In this document: piece by piece, positions 24,546 to 36,170 of the stretch
Position numbering within the stretch: the first letter of the stretch is position 1
Layout: each line of letters starts with the position of its first letter
Made by a program: the position numbers and the translations under genes
Assembly (NCBI GenBank): GCA_015183035.1
Contig: JACZZP010000011.1
Location: 2,108,001-2,172,000, forward strand
From: Meloidogyne chitwoodi
Lineage: Eukaryota > Nematoda > Chromadorea > Rhabditida > Meloidogynidae
DNA length: 64,000 nt
Reading direction: 5' to 3'
The notes under the pieces: model-generated
The model's input: only the letters and a program-made list of their open reading frames with translations
What the model was told of the DNA's origin: nothing
The model's database searches: none

Positions 24546-27500
24546 GAGCTTTAAATACACCCAATTACGCGCATTTAGGTGCTTAAGAAGTTTTTTTTTA
24601 ATTTTAACAAGGGAAAATAAAACTTTAAAAAATAAAAAGATATACAGTTTAGGAATGCGGTAGAAAAATTTAAAAAAAATTAAAAAATAAAGAAATTTCC
24701 ATTTTAAAAAATTTTTTTAATTTTTAATCATGTGACGCAAAAACATGATTAACTAATAAAAATTGTAGAATTTTAAAAATGACGAAAAAAAAATAAAAGA
24801 GAAAAAAAATAAAAAATTGGCAGAATAACTAAATAAAAAACAATTTTTTACAATTATCTTACTAAAACATTTAAAAATTAGCTAAAAATATTAAAATAAT
24901 TGGCCAAATTTTCTTTTGACAATAAAAATCCTTGGAATGTACCGAGAGGAAAATTAGATCATGTGCCTTTACTAATATTTATTTATCTTTTTTATTATTT
25001 ATTTTTTTATATTTTAAAAATTAAAAAAAAAAAAGAAAGTTGGAGGTAAGGGACGGTTCAGAGTATGCGGTTGTTTTTGACTAAAACTTTTTTTTATTTT
25101 TTTTTGAAAAATATTTTTTTATTACTTATAAAAATAGAAATAGCTCGATAATATAGTCCTTAAATAAAATTAATTTTTTTTGAAATATTTTTAATTTTTA
25201 CTTTCTTCTTTTACAAGTAAAAATATCTTTAAAAATATAAAAAATAAAAAAAATTTATTAAAAAAAATTATTATTTATATTTTCAAAAAGGAAGAAAAAT
25301 TAATAAGAAAAAGTAAAAAATATAAAAAAACATATTTGGATCGAAGGACAAAAATAAATTTAAAAAAGAGCAAAAGAAGGGCAAAAAATAAAAAAATTGT
25401 CTGTCACTTTTGAGGGGAAAATTAAAAAAATAAAAATAATTTTATTTTGTTGGTGGTCAGATTAAATGAACAGGAAGAGAAAGGATATTTTTTAGAGGTA
25501 AATTTAAAAAAAATTTTATTAAAGAAAAAAATAAAAAAAAATTCACTCATTTTAAAAAGAGAGATTTTCCTCTCGCCTCAATCATAAAACACTTTTAAGT
25601 AAGCGCCACGCCCATTCATTCCGGTTTTATTTATAATAATTACGCCTACTTTATTGTAGTAGGTTTGATGCTAATAATTTTGTAACTTTTTATTGAATAA
25701 AGTTAAAAATTAAAATTTATAGTCAAATTAAAGAGAAAAATGAGGCTATAATATTTTTAATGAAATTAAATTTATTTTTTTAATTTAAAAATACTTTTGA
25801 ATTTTTTTTATTAAATTTGTTCACATTTTTTAAATAATATTGCAAAAAAAAAAATTTTTTTTTTTCGCAAAATTAAAATTTTGATATTTATTAAAAATTA
25901 AGGTAAAATGAGAGATTTAAAAAATAAATATTTAAATAATTTTTTAAATAAAAAATTAAAAGAGAAAAGTAAATAAATGGGAGTTAACTACGCAACCAAA
26001 CACCTTAATTAGTTAAAAATTCATAACTTTAAGTAAAATTAATTTAAAAATAAAAATCTTGACTATTTTATAGTTCAGATTCTGCACTTTAATTTAAAAT
26101 ATCTAAAGAATTTGTATTAAAATTAGAAAAAAAGTTATGACCAAAAATATGTGATGACCCCCAATATTGCCTCTCCAAGCATTTTTTCCTTCATTAATTT
26201 TAATTTTTTTATTTTTATTAATTTATCTCTTTTTTCTCTTTATTTTGCCTTCCCCTAATTTTTATTTTTTTTTCAATTTTTGTTCAATTTACCTTTTCTT
26301 TTTTTATTTTGACATTCCTCTTATAATAATCAAAACCCTCTCTCTGCCAGTCTTTAAACCAAAAATATATTTTTTTTTTTAAATTTTCGCTATTTTTTAG
26401 TAAAGGTTACATATATTTAGTTGGTTTGTTGCGCAGGCCAATTTGCGGCTTTTTTCAATACAATCGCTATTTCTTTTTTCTAAAAAAATTAAAAAAATGT
26501 CTAAACGATACTAAAATGATGATGAAATATAGAAAAATAATAATACATTTTTTAAAATTTATTATTTTTTAGATAAAAAGATAAAATTAGAATTTATAAA
26601 GAAAATTTTAAATTAAAGTTTTAAAATTTATATTAAAAATTAAATTTTTTAAAGATAAAATAAAATGTCTAAAAATGATTTTATAATTTTACAAAAAATA
26701 AATTAAAAAATATTAACCCCTGGCTACTCAATAAATATATATTATTTAAGAAATAGAACAGTTCCGCTTCTTTTGATACGAATAAAATAAATAAAAGAAG
26801 TAAAACGTTTATTAAATCGGACAGTTGTTGTTTATTTAAAAAATATTTTTACCTAAATAATAATAATAATAATCACAACAACCACCAACTGTGTGTGCGG
26901 TCGCGGGCTATTTTTTACTTATATATTACAATAATATTAATTTTTTTTATTTTGACCCTTCTCAAGTCAGATCATTGTCAGAAATATAAAATAAAATATT
27001 TTTAGTATTTTTCAACTAAAAAATAAATACATAAGTTTACAAACTTGACTTTAAGAAAAGAAAATAAACCTTAAATAATTAAGAATAAATATTGTGAAAA
27101 ATAAATTACAAAACTTAAGATTAAAAATTAAATTTAAAAACTTAAGTTTTTAAAAATTAAATTACAAAAACAAGTTTTAAACTTAAAATAATAATATTAA
27201 ACTTAAAAATTTGAGTTTTTCTAATAACTTGTATAAAATTAAAATAAAATATGTTTCAAGATTGTATTAAAAATTGCTTCTTGTTTTTTTAAGTTTTTGT
27301 TTAAACAATAATAAAAATAGATATTTAATATTTATACTATTTTTAGCTTATTTTCCTTTAATAATATTAAATTATTTAATATATCAAATTAAATTAAAAA
27401 AGCAACAGTATACCCTATTATTTTCCTTTCTGTTTAAATTAAAAAGATTTACATAAAAATAAATCAAGGTCATATTTTAAACAACATTTTTTTAGGCGCG

Positions 27501-28369
27501 CGATCCTCACTAAGAAAAATCCTTTATGACCTTGTATTTTCTTATTTTTACTCTTTATTTTGCGGTAAACAACAGGCGGGAGAACAAAAGAAGGATTTAA
27601 AGAAGAAAAAAAGATTTTTAGGCTTATAACGGATTAATAAAACCCTTCTTTTATTAATAAACCGTAAAAACCTTAAAATTTGATTTTAAAAATAAAAAGG
27701 TTATTATTATAGGGTGAAAATTTAAAATAAAAAATTGAAAATATTATAGAATTGTAAAAAAGTTTTTTTAACAATTTGGTAATTGTAATTATATTTATGC
27801 TTTTGCAGCATTTTAATTTGTTTTCGTTGCTGATTCTGATTTGTATTTTTATATTTTCAAGTTGAATTCTGGTTTGTGTTTTTCTGTTAATTTGTATTTT
27901 TGTTAATTTCTGCTAGCTTTTGATATTGTTTGTTGTAATTCTGATTTGTATTTTCTTTTTAATTTTAATTTTGTATTTTTTCTGATTTTAACTTTAATAT
28001 AATTCACCAATAAAAATGCTAATAAATTTTTATATTTTTTTCTTCGATTTTTATGTTATACAATAACATTTTAATTTATTTTTACTATTTTTATTCAATT
28101 TTTTCTATTGTTTTCTTCATTTATTTCCGTAATACTCGTTAAATACTTAATACAAGGACACATAAAAATAAATAATAAAAAATTTGGAGATTTTTAAAAA
28201 AGAAAAGTAAAATTAAATAAAAGATGTAGAGAGGTAATAATTTAATAGAAAAGTGTTTTACAAGTAGAAAAATTAAAAAGAAATAAGAGGAAAGTAACAA
28301 GCAAAATCCGCTTGAGATTGAATACCTCAATTGAGTCAAAGCAGCATAACTGAAGAACAGATTAACCAA

Positions 28370-28605
28370 ATTCAAAAATTTTGGTATCGTTGGATAGAGG
28401 ATTAAATTTGCTATAAAATAAAATTGAAGATTAAAAATTATTAATTAGGTAACCTAATTATATTGTGAAAAAACCTAAATTTTCATAAGAAATGGTCGTT
28501 TTTCGTCCTTAATTAATTTAGCTAATTAATTTAAAATTTTATTAGTATTTCTATTTTGTAGCCTATTTAATTCTCTATTTATTAATATCAAAATTATATC
28601 AAAAA
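28370..28605. mobile_element. Candidate hairpin (MITE-like) repeat, copy 2
   Basis: Left arm at about 28378-28424 contains GGATAGAGGATTAAATTTGC followed by TATAAAATAA. The right arm at 28553-28598 reads as its diverged reverse complement (TATTTTGTAGCC, then AATTCTCTATTTATTAATATC). The arms match those at 24260-24545. Confidence 0.45.
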
Positions 28606-31600
28606 GTTTTATTTTTTCCTGAGATATTTAATTTTGTTTAGGGCTATATTTCTATTTTAATGGGGCAACAGTAAGAGAAATCAAGGTTAAAAATTAATTA
28701 TTTATTATTCATTTTAAGGGTTAATGTGCCCTAATTTGACAATAAAATTTTATTTTTTCTATTTAATAAGAATGGCAAAATAATTTACATTTACAGGTAT
28801 TTAAACCAAAAATGGAAGAAATAAGGTAAAAAACGGAAATATTCAAAAAAATAGTTTCAACAATTTAAAACACTTTTCTATTGTTTAATAATAAAAATAT
28901 GTGTCTGTAGATTAGTTAAAATTAGGAAAGAAAATATTATAAAAATTGTATAGGTTAAAGTATGAGCAGATGTTTTAAGGTAAAAATAGGAGTATAAGAA
29001 GTGCTTAAATGAATGAATGAAAATAAATGTTTTAGAGGAATATATATATTTTTTAAAATTATTAATAAATATTTTAAATAAAAAAAAAATAAAATAAAAT
29101 TGTTAATAAACAAAATAAATTTTTGTAGCATTTTTAATGTAGCAGACTCTTTTTTTTGTAAATATTAAAAAAAGTTTTATTTTTATTTAATAAATATTCG
29201 GAATTTTATAAAAGAAAAATATTGGGAAGATCACAAAACTTATAAAAAATATTATTATTAATATTTAAAGCATTCCCGTCCTTAAAAATTGCATAATGTC
29301 CAAAATGTTGCTTTACATAGCCTTTGAATATTTTTTTATTAAAATAAAATGCCGAAATGGCAACAGAAGGAAACATTGTAAAAAATAAATTACAAACTTA
29401 AGTTTTAAAAATTATGTTTTTGAGAGAGAGAAGAAAAATAAATCTGAATAACTAAAACTTAAGTTTTTAAGTTTATTATATTATTATCAATAAACTTTAA
29501 AAACTTAAGTTTTTAAAAATAATTTACACAAATTTAAGTTTATAACATTACAATAATAATATTAAACTTAAAAACTTGAGTTTTTCTAACAACTTGTATC
29601 AAATTAAATAAAACATGTTTCAAGTTTTTATTAAAAAATGCTTCTTGTTTCGTTTAGAGTTACTAACATAAGGTATTACAAAATTTAAAAAAATGTCAAA
29701 AAATTTAAAACTAACAAAAATCAAAGATGTTTAATTTAAGAAACCGACAAAAAGAAAATATATGTATAATAGAATAATAAAAAAAATAGACAATGATCGA
29801 TGTGTGTGAAGAGTATAACTAAAAAATAACTAAAGCAAATGTGTAGCAAGGAAATAGTTTTTTCTATTTATTTTTATCTTTTGTAAATTTAAATAATATT
29901 TTTATTTTCGAAAATTAATTATAAAAACTTTAAATAAATGATTTATTAAAAACTTAGGTTTATAAATAAAAGACTACAATTTACAAACTTAAGTTTACAA
30001 AGATAATTATTTCGAAGGAAGGAAAATAAACTTGAAACAAACCTTTTTTAATAATTTAAGTAAATTTAAGTTTGTAAAATAAAAATAAATAAAACTAATA
30101 ATAATAATAATAGGTAATATAGGGAGTGTTATGACTGATTATTATTTTAATATTATTACCTATATCCTTTTATTTTTTATGTTCTTGTTCAGCGGTGGAA
30201 TAAAGGGGATAAATATTATAAAAAGAGTGGAAAAAACGGGAAAGATGAAATAGAACGTTGGAGGAAATATAAAAAAAGGAAAAAGAATAAAATGATGACT
30301 GATCATGTTTTTTTTCTTCTTCTGGCGCCGTTCAGTTTATTTTGGCATTTTACCTTTTTTACAAAATTTTTTGTAAGGCAAAAATAACAAAAAATTTACA
30401 TAATCTCTCATAGGTAATACTAAAATATTTGAACATATTAAAATAAAAAAATTAGAAATAAATTGACAAGGGAATGGGGGATTTGTTAAAATAAATTTCA
30501 AGATTTAAATTATTACAAACTTAAATTATATTAAAAATAAAAGTTTGTTTCAAGTTTATTTTTCTTCCCCTCAAAATAATTGTTTTTGTAAACTTAAGTT
30601 TGTATTCTTTTATTTATAAACTTAAGTTTACAGTCTTCTTTGTAACTAAGTCTTATTTCTATACATAAAACATTACTTCAAAAATTAAAAATAAATATTT
30701 TTTTAAGAAAGGTCTAAATAAATCTTTAAAAATAAAAGAAAAAATAAAATTAAGAAAATGTTGTTATTTTTACTATTCTCTATCCAAAAATGGACAAAGC
30801 GCGAACATAAAAAATAAAATTAAAAAAAAATATTGGAATAACGGAAGCATTAATAAATTGTTTTCTGACAGTTTTTTTATTACAAACTTAAAAAAAAATT
30901 TCGGCGCCAAAAATGGATGAAAAAATATAAATTAATCTTTTTTTATTTTAACTTTTTTAATGTCATTTCTTAATTATTTAGCCTCATTTATTTAAGAAAA
31001 AAATTGAAAATATTTAAAAAAATTAAAAATCTAAAATCAAAAATATCTAAGAAATTCAATACTGTTAATTTTAAATAATTTAAACTGTTTAAAATATTCT
31101 AAAATATTTATCTAAATAAAATAAAAAAAAATAATATTCATATTTAGGTTATAATATTTATAATTAAGTTGAGTAATAATTGACAAAAAGAAAAAAGGAA
31201 GGTAAAAAATAATGAAAAAATAATATTTGGGTTAAATGACCTTTTAATGGTCGGTAAATAAATAAAGAATAATTTATATATTTTTTGGGTGAACAAAAAG
31301 TGATAATTTATATGTTTTATTATTCTTTTTACCCTTAAAACAATTTTGTTATCAAAAAAAAGTTAAGCTTAAACTTAAAAAAGCAAGTTTATTTATATTA
31401 ACAAAAATAATATTTATTTAAGCTTAAACTTAAAAGTTGGATTTTTTCAAAAATGAAGTTAATTTAATTTTATATTTTAGTATTTTTATAAATAAATATT
31501 TAAGGATATTTAAAAAAAAATTAATTTAAATAAAACATCTGCTCTGATTTTTGCATTATTTACTCATTAATTTAAATATTTTTATTGGAATTTCTTTTTT

Positions 31601-32107
31601 AATAAATTTAATTTAAAAAATCTTTCAACTAAAAATGCCAAAACCAATTATAAAAATGTTTAAAGACACTAAATGAAAAATATTTAAATTAATTATTTTA
31701 TAAATATAATTAATGTCAGATTTTAAATTGTGAATTAATAAAACAAATTTTAATTTTTTAAACATTTTTTTTAATTATTTAAAATAATTTATTAAATTAT
31801 TTTACGTCAAAGTTTATTTTAATTTTAAAGTTCAAGTTTTTAAGTTTCTATAATTTTAAGTTTGCAACTTTAAAGTTTGTATTTTTAAAGTTTAGCAAAG
31901 TTTGTAAACTTGGAAAGTGCAAACTTGCCTAAGTTTATTAAATTGGAAATATTTACTTTTTTATTCAAAATATAGTTTAAAAGTAAGCACTTTGATAAAA
32001 AAAGTGCTTGTAATTCTCTTAATTTCAATTAACTAAATCAATAATTAAAAGCTGTTCAATTTTTATCAGAAAATAAAAATTAAACAAAACAGAAATCTCA
32101 AAGCTGT

Positions 32108-33363
32108 TTATTCTTCTTTAACTCGTCTAATTTCAATTGATTCAATATCTTCATTGTGTAAATCATTAAATGTAAATTGACCCAAAAATTTTATTTTCGG
32201 ATTATAAATATTTTTAAATTCATAAAAAGAAATTTTTTTGTATCCATTCTCAATTTTGTTTACAAAATCCTTCATTTTTAAATCAAGTATACATTTTCCA
32301 CAAAGAATAATAATATTAGGAATTTCTGAGCAATCTGTTGTTGACATTTTAATATGCTAAAATTTATTTTTTAAAATTATATATAAATTAATGCTTACAT
32401 TTATAATTGAAGGAATTGATGTTGAAAGACAATTAGCACGTGTAATTTTAACACAAGAAATATTTTTGCCTGAATTTAAGAGTAATTTCAATAAAAAATT
32501 ATTTTGTTCCGTTATATTGTCAATATATTTAAAATTAAAACAAATATGATTTGTAATAACCAAATGATTTAAAATAAATTCAAATTGATTTTTGTTGATT
32601 GAATTGTGAAAATATATATTATCAAATGTACTTATATTAAATTTAATAGGAATATTTTTGTTGTCTTCAAAAAGTAATTTAATAATTTCAGGATTAAATA
32701 AAGCATTATTAAGTTCAGCATTATAAAAAGAGCAATGAAATAATCGTTCTAACGAAAAACGAATAATCCAAAGTTCTTCAATATTTTCTGGATATATTGG
32801 CAATTTCAAGATTAAACATTTTCCTGAATATTTAAATACATATACTATTTTAATGTAAATACCTCCAAAAGTATATAAATAAAAAGAACAATATTTAGAA
32901 CGTTGAAAGCCAACGTCACAAAAACATAATGGAATGTGTCTATTTATTGCAGATTGTCACTTAAAAAATAATGTCGAATTAAAAAATTTGTTTTTACGGA
33001 TATTTGCTGACAATAAACGAATACAAATTTTGATTTTTAAATTTCCTAATGTTAATTTCTTTTATACCTTTTTTAAAAGTTGATTATTTACTGGATGATT
33101 TAAACTGTTTGATATTGGGTCAATAAAGCTGATAACTTCTAAACGTTCACTTACATATTTATTCTAAAATAAATGTTAAAAAATAAAGATAAATAAATCT
33201 AAATCACCGTTGAAATAATATATAATTTTTTTAAAGCAAATATCCATTTATTTTGATCAATTAATAAATTAAAATGATAATTTGTTTTTTGAACAGAAAA
33301 TAACTGATCGAAGTTGAGAAATTTTAAAACATCAATTTGTTCATAAGCTGATAAATTTTTCAT
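32108..33363 (-). pseudogene. F-box-like protein pseudogene
   Basis: Minus-strand reading frame in three exons: 33208-33363, 32399-33163, 32108-32356, joined by GT-AG introns in phase 0. The start MKNLSAYEQIDVLKFLNFDQ is F-box-like. Downstream blocks (KLPIYPENIEELWIIRFSLE, NPEIIKLLFEDNKNIPIKFN, the C-terminal IESIEIRR) match the layout I recall for an expanded F-box-like family in Meloidogyne. Such proteins may act as substrate adaptors of SCF ubiquitin ligases. The middle exon stays in one frame for 255 codons but carries two stops: TAA at 33062-33064 and TGA at 32957-32959. The second falls where a Trp would fit (K-stop-QSAI). No GT-AG intron removes the second stop in phase. The family name is from memory. 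Confidence 0.65.
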
Positions 33364-33468
33364 ATTAAAAAAATATAAGATTCTTTGAATTATTTTGAAA
33401 TGTGCTAAAAATAAAGAAAATAAGATTAAAATTAAACAGGTTTTATAAAGTAAAAAAAATAGTTAAAA

Positions 33469-33476
33469 ATTAATTT
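33469..33476. repeat. Left target-site duplication of the Merlin-type element
   Basis: ATTAATTT directly abuts the element at 33477. The matching copy after the element is partly at 33882-33888 and complete at 36163-36170, because a MULE inserted there. Eight bases is the expected Merlin duplication length. Confidence 0.7.
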
Positions 33477-33881
33477 GGTACTTACGTATTATCCCTACGG
33501 ACTTTTTGCGGACAAGTTTTTGCGGACAAGTTTAAATAAAAATAGAAACAATTACAAAAAATCAATCCAATGCTCAAACCGGACGTTGTTTGTGATAAAG
33601 TTTCATTTCATGTCCATTGCGACAAACTCTTGTTTTGTGTAGAAGACCACGATCTTGTAAGAATTCGATGGCATCTTTTTCAGTTGTTGGCAAATCCCAA
33701 ATTTTCATTATAAATAAAATAGACTAATAAAATGGAATAGAAATAATAAAACTGCATTTTTTTCTTAACTTTCATATATACAATCAAATTTAATTGATTG
33801 TTTCTGAGTGACAACGGTACATGGAGGAAGAAAAATTGAAACTTGTCCGCAAAAAGTCCGTAGGGATAATACGTAAGTACC
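33477..33881. mobile_element. Merlin-type DNA transposon remnant with 43-bp perfect TIRs
   Basis: The ends 33477-33519 and 33839-33881 are exact inverted repeats of 43 bp, beginning GGTACTTACGTATTATCCC. The left end carries an extra copy of the TTTTTGCGGACAAG unit. The inside encodes a short transposase fragment (33574-33708, minus). Eight-bp duplication ATTAATTT fits Merlin. At 405 bp it is non-autonomous. Confidence 0.8.
33574..33708 (-). pseudogene. Truncated Merlin (ISXO2/IS1595-like) transposase N-terminus
   Basis: 44-codon frame beginning MKIWDLPTTEKDAIEFLQDR, followed by GLLHKTRVCRNGHEMKLYHK. This resembles the N-terminal zinc-ribbon segment of Merlin/ISXO2-like transposases (leucine-rich helix, then C-x-x-G-x-x-M). 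The second cysteine pair and the whole catalytic domain are missing. Confidence 0.6.
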
Positions 33882-33888
33882 ATTAATT
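33880..33888. repeat. Left 9-bp target-site duplication of the MULE
   Basis: CCATTAATT, repeated exactly at 36161-36169. The first two bases are the last two of the Merlin element, so the MULE inserted at the Merlin edge. Confidence 0.8.
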
Positions 33889-36160
33889 CGGAGCAGGACA
33901 ATTAGCCCCCGCCGTTTAGCCGTGGACACTTAGCCCCCGCCGATTAGCCCCGAGACAATCAGCCCCGAAGACAACTAGCCGCGGGACAATTAGCCCCCAT
34001 AGGCTAAATATTTTGTTTTTTATTAATAGTGTTAAATTTTTTTTTGAATTATTTTTTAATTACTTTTTTTTTTCAAAATTAGTTTAATTATAATTTTAGA
34101 AACCTCCGGTAAATTTATTATTAAACATGATAAATAATACTGATGAGATTAAGACTAATAGAGGAAAGAAAAAACTGAACTATGATGGCCATCTCTACGT
34201 TTTTGGAAAACTAAATAGTATTGAAACAGTGAAGTTTTGGCGATGTGAACATAGAAATGGAATTGACGTTTGCAAAGGCCGAATATGGACAACTTTAGAA
34301 GATGTCTTTATCAGAATGGTGACGCCGCACACTTGTGAGCTTAATCCAGGTTATTTTACAAAATATATTTTTATATAATAATACTTAAAGCACGTGTTGT
34401 GGCACAAGAAATGAAAACAGGGATGAAGCGACGGGCATTAGATACTATGGAGGCACCGGGAGTGATTCGTGCTGTTGTACTACAAAATACGAGTTCTCCA
34501 GCACTTGCTGAAGTACCTTCAAGATTTGCCACAAACAAGGTTTTCTGTTAAACGAACGAATATAATTTTTTTAATAGATGATTCAACGTATAAGAGGTGA
34601 AGCGAACGCTCCTCCAGTAATACCTGCAAACCTTAATGAGCTTGTTATTCCACCCGCCTATCAGGTTTATAATGTAACTGATGTTGTCCAGGAGCAATTC
34701 TTGATGAGTGACTCTGGTGTTTATTACGAAGCAGGCAATGAAAACCCACAAAGGTTATTTTTAAATAATGTTTATTTATTATTCTATTATAGAATCCTAA
34801 TCTTTGCACGTGCGTCAAATCGTGATTGGGCACACATGATGGAGCATTGTTATGGTGATGGCACGTTCAGCTTAAGCCCAAATCTCTTCTATCAAATATA
34901 TGTGATTTTGGCCAGGTTTATTTAATGTTTAGTTTTCTTTAATTTCAAGATAATGCATAGGCGAGACCGTTGGGTTTTCCCAGTTTGTCATGCCCTTTTA
35001 ACTTGTAAAAGTCAGGCGACTTATGAGCGAATGTTTAACATGGCACGTGCTAGCTGGCCGGCGTTCAATCCTACAACATTTTCTATCGATTTCGAAGTTG
35101 CTGTATCCAATGCCATTCAAGCAGTCTTTAATAGACAATGTACAATAAGATTTTGTTTTTTTCATTTTGTTCGTAATATGAAAAAAAAATTGTCAGAACA
35201 AAATTTACTTCAGGTTTATCATTTTATATCTCCATTAGTTTTTTTTATTTCAGAATTACAATTTGGATCCTACTTTTGCGGAACGTGCTAATATGTTAAC
35301 TTCAATTGCTTTTGTTCCTGTTTGCGATCTTGCACGTGCTGTAAATGCTTTGGACATGGAGTTCAGGAACGTGCCAGAAATGGAGCTAATGCTAGAATGG
35401 TATTTTAATTTTATTTGATTAAATCTTATTAAATTGAAGGTTTGAATAATTATACGGGGCGACCACGTATAGATGGGTCACTAAAAACCCACGATTTGAT
35501 CCACATATGTGGAATGTATATGAGCGTACACTTGCATGTGATGATAGGACTAATAATTTCAGTGAGGCAGCACATAAAAAATTGCAATCTTATTTCAACT
35601 GTTCACACCCCTCAATATGGCACTTTATTTCAGTTTTGCAGAAAGTACAAAAGGTATTTTATTTTCATTTTTTTATTTTTTATTTTAAAGGCAACGGATA
35701 TTGACTTTGCCCATTTCATTGCTGGTCGTGAGCCTCCTAAAAAAAGAAAAAAATATCGTGATGCTGATGCTAGAATCCTTTCCAAAGTTCAAAATTATCG
35801 TCAAAACAACAATGATCACAATTACAATCAAAACTACCAAATAATTGAATACTTATAAGGAATTTCCAGAAATTATAGAATGAACCCATAACCAATTTTT
35901 GCACTTGTTGTTATTTTGTTATATTCAATTTAATATTTTTGTTTACTATTCTATTCGGTTTAATATTTTTGATTTTGTGATAAAAAATTGAATTTTTAAA
36001 TTTTTTTACACATTTTAGAGTAAATTCGAGTGTAAAAATATTTAGCCTATGGGGGCTAATTGTCCCGCGGCTAGTTGTCTTCGGGGCTGATTGTCTCGGG
36101 ACTAATCGGCGGGGGCTAAGTGTCCACAGCTAAACGGCGGGGGCTAATAGTCGTGTACCG
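33889..36160. mobile_element. MULE DNA transposon with long TIRs
   Basis: A 2.27-kb element flanked by the 9-bp duplication CCATTAATT. Terminal inverted repeats of about 125 bp (33889-34014 and 36035-36160) differ at only about six positions, four of them at the extreme tips. The TIRs are GC-rich and contain about five spaced copies of GACAATTAGCCCC-like units. Inside is one transposase gene on the plus strand. High TIR identity and a nearly complete gene suggest recent activity. Confidence 0.92.
34127..35858 (+). CDS. MULE transposase with FLYWCH-type zinc finger (frame broken in one exon)
   Basis: Eight exons: 34127-34349, 34391-34539, 34578-34753, 34793-34901, 34950-35213, 35254-35399, 35440-35653, 35691-35858; about 482 codons. 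The N-terminus ([27 protein letters not shown]) is a FLYWCH-type finger with Cys in place of the last His. The MULE core shows all three acidic residues: D in [10 protein letters not shown] followed by FYQIY-IMH across a junction, D in SIDFEVA with CFFH after it, and E in [13 protein letters not shown]. These transposases cut and rejoin DNA at the TIRs in the nucleus. In the seventh exon the frame meets TAA at 35447-35449; the conserved NNYTGRPR block is read one base over before the original frame resumes near 35490, so two compensating indels are likely. Otherwise the gene looks intact. Confidence 0.85.
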
Positions 36161-36170
36161 CCATTAATTT
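36161..36170. repeat. Right duplications of MULE and Merlin elements
   Basis: CCATTAATT (36161-36169) is the MULE duplication. ATTAATTT (36163-36170) is the full right duplication of the Merlin element at 33477-33881, displaced here by the MULE insertion. Confidence 0.75.

Larger units (their letters stand above)
10336..32107. other. 22-kb gene-poor, AT-rich interval
   Basis: No exon chain or RNA gene found on either strand. It contains TCAGAAATTGTAAATA-type arrays, AAACTTAAGTTT-type palindromes, a dispersed hairpin family (see 24260-24545 and 28370-28605) and small GC-richer islands (about 16970-17200, 20070-20560, 20960-21100, 22400-22480, 25590-25640, 26870-26920, 27490-27600). The islands could be regulatory DNA for the flanking ETS gene, which starts at 10335 and reads away. 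Open frames in this region are A/T-biased and lack splice or family support. Confidence 0.55.

Noticed and set aside
30085..30175. Possible inverted repeat around AATAATAGGTAATATAGG
   Set aside because: The arms are not in true mirror order; mostly an AAT microsatellite.
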